Assembly: GCA_051453625.1 (NCBI GenBank) | Contig: JBOZIK010000001.1 | Location: forward strand, 200,487,218-200,542,633 | DNA length: 55,416 nt | Source of the DNA: Welwitschia mirabilis | Taxonomy: Eukaryota > Gnetophyta > Gnetopsida > Welwitschiales | Direction: 5' to 3' | In this document: positions 39,001 to 51,000 of the stretch, piece by piece | How positions within the stretch are numbered: the first letter of the stretch is position 1 | How the letters are laid out: the number at the start of each line of letters is the position of its first letter | Notes under the pieces: generated by a model | Databases searched by the model: none | What the model was told of the DNA's origin: nothing | Seen by the model: only the letters and a program-made list of their open reading frames with translations | Position numbers and translations under genes: made by a program

Positions 39001-42000
39001 CTTAATTTCACTCAAGTGAAAGTACAATCAAAGGAGACTTGGTGCTAAGATACAATATAGAGGTAGGTGCAGAGTGAATACAATGGTTTCACAGAGGTAT
39101 GCTCTTCGATACGAGGTACAATTCATTGTTTCCACTAGAGGTTCATCAACCACCTTTAGTCTTTACTAGTAGCCTTTTATTTGAGATTATTAAAGCTGGC
39201 TGATAGAATGATAATAGGGAGATCTGATAGATACAATGGACAGATTTGGTGGGACAACATCTAGAAATTAACATTTGACATTTGTCACCTACGCTAGTTT
39301 GTTCACCCCCACATTTCATTCGGTCAACCCCAAATCTTTGCTACACATAGTCTGGTCAACCCCTTCCAGATCTGGTTGATCCCACTTTGGTTGACCTAAT
39401 GTGGGGTTGGTTGACCCAATTGAAGCAGCCCAAAATGGACACTTCCAGGTCTGGTCGCCCCAAGGGCTATTTGGTAGATCCAGTATTCAAGACGCTAGAC
39501 AGAAAGTGGAGTAACCAAGATTAGAGCAAGTCTGCGTCTTGCCATTCTATTGGACTTGAAACCTTTGTTTCCTTACAATTGTAAAATCACATTCCAAGCT
39601 ACACATGTGATGTTAACATAAATTCTAATAGCCTTCCCCTTTGACATTGATGGCAAACAACTAAGTGATTTTAAACAAATGTACATACATTAGTTAGCGC
39701 CCCTTTTCAGGTAGATGGCAAACCAAATGTAAAAGCTTTCTCATTCACATAGCAAACAAAGCAATATAAAGTAAAGGGTGCATTGTAGATCACAAAAGAA
39801 AACAATTAATTCTATAATAGAAGCCATTTTGAGTTCCAATAGATTCTAACTATAGCAAATTCACAAAAATCATCAGTATAATAAGTTAAGATCGTCATAT
39901 TACTTTAAGTACCTAGTTCAATGCAACTTTTGGAGACCAGGCATTAATCCCAAGTGAACATAACATATGGTTTGATAGTTCACAATAACAACATAACAGA
40001 GTATAGCACATGGTTTGATAGTTCATTATAACATAGAAGCATAAGAACATAATAGAGTGACTCCTCAAGATGATAAGCTTTATAACATAAATGTTTTCTC
40101 CCTTTCGACATCAATGGCAAAGGAAGTGAATAACACACTCTTTAATCTTTTGATTCTTCCTCTGATTTAGGTGAGTCCTGCTCTTCAGAAAAACTGTCCA
40201 CTTGAGATCGTTTAGCTTATGCTTCTTCCTCTAAAGTGGCTGCTACTCGTGTGCCTAAAGCCACAAGCACCTCGTTAATGTGGCGAATCCTGAAGTCAGC
40301 TTTCTTCAAAATGGAGAGCATGTCATCTTGTGAACAAAGTTTGCCAGGAGGAGGTGCGCTTGAAGCCACAAGCACCTCCTTAATGTGACAAGTCCCAGAG
40401 TCAACTTACTTCAAAATGGAGAGCATCTCATCTTGTGAAGAAAGTTTGACAGGCGGGGGTGTGCTTGAAGGCACAAGCACCTCCTTAATGTGACGAGTCC
40501 CGGAGTCAACTTTCTTCAAAATGGAGAGCATCTCATCTTGTGAAGAAGGCTTGATAGGAGGGGGTCAGGCAAATTTAGAGGGTGTTTTGAATATGTGTAT
40601 GCAAGGAAGGGTTACACGCCTAATCGGAGTGGTGGAGGTGAGTGATTCCAGCTTGAGAGGAAAAATGACCTAATAATGCGCGAAAATATTAATGATGAGC
40701 ACAAAATAGGGTAAGGCCTTTGACTTATGACACTCAAGCTGGGAGACCATGCTCTTAAGCATAATAAAAGGAACATTTATTGACTTCCTTTCTTGGCACA
40801 CATCCTTATTTTGATATTGTTCTGAAACATTATTGATGGCTTCTTCATCCATTCCTGCAAAGAAATAAGATGGTAGTTTGCTACCCAAAGCCTTTTGCCT
40901 CTCATTGGAAGAGGGATCCTTAGCCATCTTGACAATTGGAAAAGAGGACAAGACAAAGATATGCAAAGAAAAGGACAAAGATGTTGATTGCTGAAGAAAG
41001 CAGAGAAAGGAGAAAAGGCACGTGATTCAACAGAGGAGGAACAGTTTTTTTAAGAAGATTCTAGAACTAAGACAAAGTTAATAAAAATTTGGGATCCAAA
41101 TCCCATGTTAGGGTTTTTATTCACTGCCCCGATTCACCACATTCCCATTTGATCGACCCAACATGGAGTGGGTTTGGTCTTGTCCAGATCTGGATGACCC
41201 AATTGACCCAACTACATGCTTGGTTTGAATCTAGATGACTGAATGAAAAGTCTAGTCAACCCCATCTGATTGAGGTGATTCGACCGATCAGAATGAAAGT
41301 TTGGTAGATCGCTATGCATTCAGTTGGTGGATGGTGATGAAATGCTCAGTGGCCTTCTCAAGATGACAAATCTATTGTAATTTAGGGGCTTGGTGAAGAT
41401 ATCTAGTAGTTGATTCTTGGTTTTCACAAAATTCTTAGATATGTTGCCTTTTTCAACTTGGTCTTGAAGGAAATGATGTTAATCACACTTGTGTTTATCA
41501 CAGTAAATTGGAGCATGTCTATAATTCATGCCAAAATCTTTTAGCATCTCTTTCATCCACAAAAGTTGAGTATAGCAAATCCTGATAGCAGTGCACTTTA
41601 CCTCTGTCTTTGACAAGGATACTAAGTTTTGCTTTTTGCTTGTCCAAGCAACCAGGGAGGAACCAAGCAAGGAATAGTTTCCATGTGTGCTTTTTCTATC
41701 ATGCTTGCACCCAGCCTAGTCTGTGTCACCATGCCTTATAAGATCATATGATGTTGTATGGGTATACGATAAACCAAATTCACTTCTACCCAGTGATTAA
41801 ATAGTCGGTGAAAGTAAAAAGTTGGCAATCTCAAAAAAAGAGTCGGGTCGCTGAGTTGGAGACTATCAGCAAAAAAGTCAGCATTAAAAAAGCATTAAAA
41901 AATCATTTTTCTTTAATTTCAACAATGTAAGACATTAGTGATCATGTTTTGGATATATGTAACCCTTTACTAATGTGATCAGAAGTTCTAAATGACCATT

Positions 42001-45000
42001 TTTTAAATGCATTATGACTCTTACCAATGGAATCTTGAAGCATACAATTAAACATTTGAAACCACAGTTGACACATGATGGTATGAATGACCAAATTAGA
42101 ATTTGAACAAGTTATACATCTAAAACACGTATTAAACTAATGGAAACATTAAAACAATAGAACAGAACAGTGCATGATATATTATCCCTACATACGATGA
42201 GACATGAAACCATAATCCAATTATCCAAATGTTTAGTACAAATTACAAAACCAACGTCAAACAAAGGTTTCAACAAATCTGATCTAGTAATGTCCTAAGG
42301 GTTTTGAGAAGAACCCTCGCCAACATTCCTTTGTACTGGTAGCTTCCTTCATGGTCGATATACATTAGAAGCATGTGAAGGTCCTCCAGGTACTACATTA
42401 GCCTCTATTTGGGGCATGCCTAACTTCTCCGCGCTAAACAAAGGATCATCATTGTCACTATGCTAAGAATCAAAAGAGGCATGACTTGCAATGTCCTCAT
42501 CAAGATTATGGTCTTCACTATCATCATCACAAGGAGTACCAACGTGAGGAGTATCAATAGGTGTATCATCATCATAAGTAGCATCATGTCCATCATGCTC
42601 CCTAACCCATGATGGGTGAATATCATCCAGGTTCGTCATATTTGAAGTTGTTGATGCCAACTCCTTCAGGTCAAATTTAAGATTATGATGGATAAAAACT
42701 AGATCATTTAACCTTTGGGTTGTAAGTCAGTCATGCTTCTTCGAGTTTATGTGCTCGAAGATGCTCCAATTACGTTCACACCCTGTAAAATAAAAGGCAA
42801 CAACCAGTATCAAAAAATAATAAATAAAACTTGCAAAATGGAATAACAAAAAAAAGAATTTTAAATGTTGAAGTTCAAACCAATACCAGATGCACTACAT
42901 GGCTGTGAAACAATACAAGTGGCTATGTATTTTAAATTCTTAGTCTCGAAACCATACTCAGACCACCGATCCTCTAAACAAATGAAGGATCATGTCATTT
43001 AGATAATACTTTTTGTCAGAAAACAAGTTATTCATTTTTGAATGTAGTAAAAACTTATTTCACCCAGCTTTAGCTGAAATTTCATCGACTCCTCCCTAGG
43101 CTTACGAAACAATAAACCCATTTTTTTCCCGTACATGCCCATCTCTTTTGTCACTTGGTCCCTCTTACCTAGATTTGGTACTCTTTTATCTAGCACATTG
43201 TTAGGTCCCAATCTGAATCCTCATCTGTATGATCAAATTCCATTCCAAATCCAAATTGTGGGTCTAATATGTGTGCGACAACATGCAAATCATTGTGAAT
43301 TTGATTGTCCCATCTATTTCCAATATCAGAAATATAATCAAATTAGAAGTCATATAACTAACAATGACTATAAGTAATGAGAATATAAAACTTCAAGAAT
43401 ATGACTTATGTAGTTATGTGCTTCTTACGTCTCGTATATTCTTGTAGAAATGTTTGCAAATCTGTCGAGAAGACCACTCTCTGTAAGACAGGAACGAACG
43501 CCCTCCTTTGCCCTTGACATAGGTTCATACACATATGCCAAAGAAGGTCTTTCCCCGTCTACCTTTCAAAAAACAAGCACTAATGGTTAGGTGACCTACA
43601 AATTCTAAAGATGTAAATAAGTGAATATGACATTTGAATTTGCAAATCAAAAAATTAATGGTGATGTATTTGGGTATTTGTGAATATGAAAACAACGATC
43701 CTTACTTATAAGACGTTTTTCATCTGAAACCAAAATTTGCCTGGACAATCAACACAATAAAAAACATTGTCTGTCGTACAAGTAGCCTCAAAAGTACGAT
43801 GAAGTGAAGCAGATCTCTCATCATTACTTTGTAATGGATTACAAAACACCTCTATTAATGCGTGCTTCACTTCTTGCATGCTATCTAACTATATGAAATT
43901 TGTCGCAAACCTTGTGTGACTAGGCCTAAGAAGTTCCTTGCCATTAGAGTGCTGACGAAAAGATGATGAACATCGGAGTGGGTGTATTCAAATTTTGATA
44001 CAAATTTTGCCCTTTGCACCACTTAAACAATAATAAATAATAATTTCTCAATCCTCAAGTCATATTTCATATTTTCANNNNNNNNNNNNNNNNNNNNNNN
44101 NNNNNNNNNNNNNNNNNNNNNNNNNNNNNNNNNNNNNNNNNNNNNNNNNNNNNNNNNNNNNNNNNNNNNNNNNNNNNGATAGGAACAAATTCCCTCCTTC
44201 ACCCTTAACATTGCTTCATACACATATGCCACAGAAAGTCTTTCCCTGTCTACCTTTCGAAGAACAAACACTAATGGTTGGGTGACCTACAAATCTTAAA
44301 GATGTAGATAAATGAACATGACATTTGAATTTGCAAATCAAAAAATTAAGGATGATGTATTTCAGTATTTGTGAATATAAAAACAAGGATCCTTACCTGT
44401 AAGACATTTTTCATCTCAAACCAAAATTTGCCTGGACGATCAACATAATCACAAACAAGGTCTGTCATATGAGTGGCCTCAGAAGTACGACAAAGTAAAG
44501 CAAATCTCTCATCATTACTCCATAATGGATTACAAAACCTCTCAATTAATGCTTGCTTCAGTTCTTGCATGCTATTTAACAATATGAAATTTGTCGCAAA
44601 CCTTTTGTGGCCAAGCCTAAGAAGTCCCTTACCATTACAGTGCCTACGAAAAAGATGATAAACATAGGAGTGGGTATACACAAATTTTGATATAAATTTT
44701 GCCCTTTGCACCAATCCTCAAGTCATATTTCATATTTTCATTATAAATTACATGAAAAAATATCTAAAATATTACTAACACTGCACCTTAATATTAGAAA
44801 TATTTAGTTAATTACCTTCTTAATCCAAGGCAATTTTCAAAGGTCTTCAAAAAGAAGATCAATGCAATGTGTTCGCAAAGAGTTCAATATAAATGTGGAT
44901 AATGATGCATCAATAATGTACCTACTGCCGTAGAGGCAGATCCATTATCTGTAACAACCTACACAATGCAAAATAAATAAGGCTAAGTACAAGACTACAA

Positions 45001-48000
45001 CTTTGTTTTCAGAAGGAAAGAACAAGTTTAATTAAATTAAATAGGAACTATTTACTTGGACAACCTTGCTAGGTCCTACTTCTTTAACCACTTTTCGGAA
45101 CTCATCAAACAGGTACTCAGCATTTCTTATGTTGTTTGATGCATCGATAGATTTCCAAAACATTGTTCTTGAAGTTGATGCTACCAAAAAATTGACCAGA
45201 TTTCTATCCCGTCTATCATTCCAACCATCTGTGAGAATGACACATCCAGATGTGCTCCAAACCTCTTTATGCTGGGTCATCATGTCCTCAATATCATGTT
45301 TGACATCATCTAACATAGATGTTCGTATTTCTGTGTAGGTTGGAGCTTTAAAATTACTTGGCCCACACTTATCAATAGCATCACAAACCCTCTGAAACAT
45401 GGGACTCGCAAATGCATGTAATGGCAGGCCTTGTGAATACCAAAACTGTGCAAGTATCTTGCGTGCTCTCCTGACAACATCCTTCTTAGCATGCATGCTT
45501 GTCTCAATTGTCTGTTAAGTACCAGGACCATGACGTAGAGGCATCGGATTAACAAGCCTACCTCGAATGGGTCGATCATAAGACTCTATTCCTTGAGAAG
45601 GTGAGCCAACTGTGGGACTAGAAAGTGGAGGATGAATACCACTCTCATGTTGGGCCTTAGCAGCACTGTCTACATCAGGAGGAGAAGAAAAAGCATGTGT
45701 CCCTGAATCTAGAGTCATACGCTCCCAACCATCAACTGTTCTCTTTCTAACTCTGGAAATAGAGGTTCTATGCTCAGTTGTAGAACTAGAGCTAACTCTC
45801 TTCATTTGTCTTTGTGCTAGAAGATCTACAAGTCTTGCCCTCTTTTTCTTTTTCTCCTTTCTACGGTTTAAATATGTATGCATTTCCTCCATCACAGAGA
45901 TGCTGGGTAAGCTAGGGCAAGGTACAGTGTCATGACCAGGTAGTTGAGCAATGCGATATTCCATTCCGTTTACACCTCTGTGATATGTGGCCGAACAATA
46001 ATTGCATTTTAACATATCTGAATTTCTAGGATTTGGTTGTGTACAATGTTGCCATGCTAGATCCCTCCTTGGCATGTTTAATTACTATTCACTGCAAACA
46101 AAGATGAATTGCAAAGTTTGAATTAGAAATTGTCATACATCAAAACCAAGAAAACATCAAATTTAATTGAAAGTGGAAAGACAAATGCAATTATATGAAA
46201 CATTGTATGACTAGTAAATGTAAGTAACGTGAGACTTATGAATTATGAGTTCAATGTTCAATCATCAACGCAATTGTATGACTAGTAAATGTAAGTAATA
46301 TGAGAAGGCATTGTGTTATACTATTGATAAGTGTTCAATCATGAATGAAGTGCCTTTGGGGTATAGGTTCTTTTCCTTCCTTTTCTAGCAAACATTTTAA
46401 CTTTCTCCTTTATTTTTCTGGATAGATAAGTTTCTCCTTTATTTTTCTGAATAGATAAGTTTTCACTATGTAAAATAATTCTGCAAGTGCTTATTGTGCT
46501 CTAATAGTATGTGTGAAATAATGAATATGTTAATTGTTAAGTTAAGAGATTATGTTGTATTGTTGTCCCATCAAGAAACTGTCCTTAAGTTGAGTTAATC
46601 TTTTGTTCTCACTTCACTGAAAAGATATATCCCCTTGTTTATGCAATTAATTGGAGTTGGTAAAAATAGAAATAAAACATGCCAGCTATATGCCTATATG
46701 ACAAAGTCTCAGCTTAGAACCTCCTCTAATCTTAGGTACAAGTAGGATGATGTTAGAATCCCATTTTATGCTAATAAGACAATATGGCTTGTAAATAAGA
46801 ACTTCTGCCAATCCCCCAAATGCATGTGTAAAGCAATCAAAATTCTATTAATAACATGCACATTATAAAATGAATTAAAACCTAGATTCACATAGCAACA
46901 ATTGGAAGATTTTGAAATGGATCTGGAGCAGATGTTCAAAAGGAGCCTTGGTATCTTATAGGTGGTAATTTGGATTTGCAACATCTGCTTTGGCAGTGTA
47001 TCCTTCTTAACCTTTGGATCTGAGCGGTTTCTGGCAACATTTGGCTTGAACTTTAAACAGGCTGAATTCTCCTTACTGACAGCATTCTAAATTAAACAGA
47101 TCTTCCTTCGTTCTTAGCTATGCAAGCAGGAAACACTAAATGGGAACAGCAACCAACAATTTCTTGCAGACCCACTCTGATTTTGATAGTATGCAGAGCC
47201 TGCAGCTCTGAAAACTGACCTGTTCACACTTCTTGTTCTCTCTTTTTTCCCCCTCACAGCATCACAGGGCTCTCTCTCACTCACAACTTTTACCAACTAG
47301 ACACAGTGATATGATTTAAGGGTAGCAGTAACTTTATTAGCTATAGGCCATTTTGATAGCCTTCTTGTAACATGCAAGGCCTGTAACTTCACCTTTTTTG
47401 TCTCTACCTGCAAATCATACCTCTCTCACGTCCTCACCCATTCTGATTGCTCTTTACACAGGTTGTTTGTCTCCTTATAATGAATCATGCAGCACAAAAA
47501 TATGTGGATCGAAAATATTGGATCTAAATCAAACAGATTTAGTATCATACGATAATCATAGGAAAAACAAGGTAAGTCCCAGATTAATTTGTTAACCGTG
47601 CGCCATATGTTAACCACTCAACATATGCGGATATGCTTCCTATCATATGCAATAGAGTATTGCTAATCCTTCTACAACTACAATTGATAATAGGCACTGT
47701 TGAAAGTGTTATGGAAATACAATAATGTGAATGTAAAATGCAGGAAGAATGACAATGAGTCCTCCCGAGAAGGTGGTCAGAGACAATGGAAAGTAAGAAA
47801 CATTTGATTTCTCTAAGGCATACGCATACCTTAAGAGATCTGCTCCAGCAGCTACAGGCCTTCACGCTTATTTTTTCCAAATCTTTGTCTGTTAGCAGCT
47901 CTTCGCGCCAAACTCTGTTCCTTTTCTGTTGTTTGTTCGCGCCAAATGAATGCACTGCAGTGACAGGCTGATGGCATTGTAGGAAGGGGTCACCTTTGAA

Positions 48001-51000
48001 GCAGTTGCGCGCTTGTAGCGTGTGACTGTCTTGTTATATTTTATGACAAAAAAACGATTACTCACCTCTCAGAGAGGCCACGACTAATCGCCGAGAGTCT
48101 GCAGCTTTGCGACTTGTGACAAGAAAATAGTCGCTGGCAGTTTTCACAGGCGATTAGTTGCTGAGGCGGCGACTAATTGCTGCTTATTTAAACACTGCTT
48201 CTACCTTTGATATATCTAATGATTCTTTTAACAGCTTGCACATGGGATCCTTTAGGATTCAGATGATATCTAGGACAAACACTAACACAAAACATTATAT
48301 TAGGTCTACTAACAGTTAAATACGATAAGCTCCTAATCATACTCCTATATATTTACGATTTTGATCAGTATCTATTCATATACTTGTAGACATACGTGTG
48401 TGAACTGTCTTAGCATTCTTTAATCCAAACCTTTTGACTAAATCCTTTGCATATTTATTTGGGAGAGGAAGATACCTTGATCTCTTTGTTTCATTTACAA
48501 TCCAAGAAACATGCTTACCTCTCCTATCATGTTCATCTCAGTGTTTTTGCATTAATCTAGTAAATTCTAATGACAGCTGATCATTTGAAGCTCCAAGGAT
48601 AATGTCATGCATGTATATTTGAATAATAATGAACTCTTTGCTTTTGTTTTTGATGAACGAGGTTTATCTACAGATCCTCTTCTATACCTATTGATTGTAA
48701 GAAAATTTGCTAATATTTCATACCAGACTCTTAGAGCTCACTTTAATACATACAAGGCCTTCTTAAGACTATGAACATGAGTTGTATGATGAGGGTCAAT
48801 GAATCGTTTAGGTTGTTCTACATACAGTTTCTTACTCAAGGCATCATTCAAAAATTCACTTTTAACATCCATCTAGTAAACTTTAAACTTTTTATAGGCA
48901 TGAAAAGATAAAAGATGCAAATATGCGAATGCTTTCTAACATGGGAACTGGAGCAAAAGTATCTCCAGCATCAACACATTCTTTTTGATTGAATCCTTGG
49001 GCTAACAGCCTTGCCTTGTTCTTTGTGATTACATTGTTTTCATCACAGTTGTCTTTAAATATCCGTTTCGTCCCAATCACGTTCTTGTATTTGGGTCTTG
49101 GCATCAATTCCCCTAGGTCATTCTATTCAAATTGGTTCAGCTCTTCTTGCATGGCCAATATCCATTTCTCTTGTTGTTTAGCCTACTCACAGTTTTGGGC
49201 TCTACCTGGAAATCATAAGACACATGAGCACAAAACTTTTTAAGGGATTGTCTTGTTAGCATACCTGAGTTGACATTCCCATTGACTAAATCAAAAGGGT
49301 GATCCTTATGGTCTTCTCCTTCTCGTTTTGATTTTCGACGACGTCCACCACTCCTTCTTGAGTAAACTTTGCCATAACAAAACCCTTTAAGAAGAGCTCT
49401 TTCTTCATCGTTAGCATTACATTGATTGAAATTTGCATAATAAGTTTGCACATTTATAGATTCCTCTATTGATAAAGTACATTTATTGAAAGATCTATAG
49501 GCTCTACTTCTAGAGTAATAACCAAAAAAAAAAAGGTTCATCGGCCTTGAAGTGGATTTTTCCTAAGTTTTCTCTATCCTTCAACACCAAGCATTTTCTC
49601 CCAACAACTTTAAAATGTAAAAAATTTGGCTTTCTTCTTGTCGACATTTCTTAAGGGGTTTTATTCATACCTTGCCTCAAGTAAACTCTGTTGATAATAT
49701 GACGAGCAATATTTATTGCATCAGCCTAGATGTTTTTGGGTACCTCTTTGTTATTTAGCATTGTTTTGGCCATCTCTTGAAGGACACTATTCTTCCTTTC
49801 AACTGTTGCACCTTGCTAAGTGTCTCTAGAGCTGAAAATTCATGCTTAATACCATTGTTAATACAATATCTGTCAAAAGATTGATTCTCAAACTTACCTT
49901 TATGATCACTTCTGATGTTGGAAATAACATACCCTCTTTCATTTTGAACTAAATTACAAATTTCTATAAAATGCTCAAAAGCTTTAGATTTATTTTTCAA
50001 GAACAATGCCGACGTAAATCCAGAATGATTGTCAACCATGACTAAGAAATACCTGTTACTACATAGGCTTGTCGTTTCAAAAGGGCCAACCAAGTCCATA
50101 AGAATGAGATCGTGGCATAGTAGTTGAAATAACTTTCTTACTCTTGTTAGATGATCTTGCATAGTAGTTGAAATAACATTCTTACTCTTGTTAGATGATC
50201 TTTTCTGCTTCCCTACGCTTTCAGATGATGAGAGTTGAGAGTTTACATGCCCTAGTCTTTGGTGCCAAAGGTCTTCATTGTTTACCGGAGACACATAGCA
50301 AAGAGAAGTAGAGGATTGCTCTATACGATACACATTTTCAGTTCTTTTTCCAACAAACTATATATAATTTGTCTTTCGATGTCGAACTTTACATTTGCTA
50401 TGATCAAAGATAACTTTGTGCCCTTTATCACAAACCTTGCTAATACTAAGAAGGTTGAGTTTTAAACCATTCACGTACAATATCTCGTTAATTTTAGGGA
50501 TGTTACCTCCTCCAATGGTTCCTATTCCTCTATCTTAGCCTTCCCATCATCTCCAAAAGTGACTTCTCCTCTATCAAAGCTATTTAAGAATTGGAAACTT
50601 GATCTATCCTTGGACATATGATGAGAGCACCCACTATCAAGGTACCAACAAGTACCACTTCTAGCCTTAAAAGTTGCTTGAATTAAATGACTTTTCAAAT
50701 TATCAGATTTTACCCACATGGTCTTTCATTATCTTTGGGCAGAGATTTCCTTAAGAACAAATTTGAAAGGTAAGAGTACTAATATTGGCAAATTACATCA
50801 TCTTTCTAAAAGCACAATTAAATTTAGAATGCCCAAGTTTGCTGCAAAAATGATAACATTTGCAGTTGAAGAGTCATACCTTTAATACCTACCTTTGTTG
50901 TTAACATTGATGCTGTATTGCTATTGTAGCCACTTCTCTTTTTGTTGAAAGCACACTAACCTAGACTAAGCATCTTTTCTAGTTTCTTTGATTCTTTAGT

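Larger units (their letters stand above)
41791..48197 (-). mobile_element. hAT DNA transposon inserted in the Sirevirus-like pol gene
   Basis: The 6,407-bp element starts CAGTGATTAAATA and ends with the complement of CAGTGTTTAAATA (12 of 13 matching), flanked by perfect 8-bp CTTCTACC duplications. Subterminal zones, especially 48050-48180, are crowded with GCGACTAAT-like and complementary motifs, typical transposase-binding arrays. A multi-exon transposase gene reads on the minus strand from 46075 to about 42470. The right 2.1 kb and the left 0.7 kb are non-coding. Transposition is cut-and-paste. A few stops and one frameshift make it defective, yet it is better preserved than the host Copia, in keeping with later arrival. 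Confidence 0.92.

Noticed and set aside
42420-42626. Met/Leu-rich minus-strand open frame
   Set aside because: It is an off-frame reading of the acidic hAT C-terminal tail at 42660-42463.
45066-45338. 90-aa + strand open frame
   Set aside because: It is the complement of the well-supported transposase exon on the minus strand.
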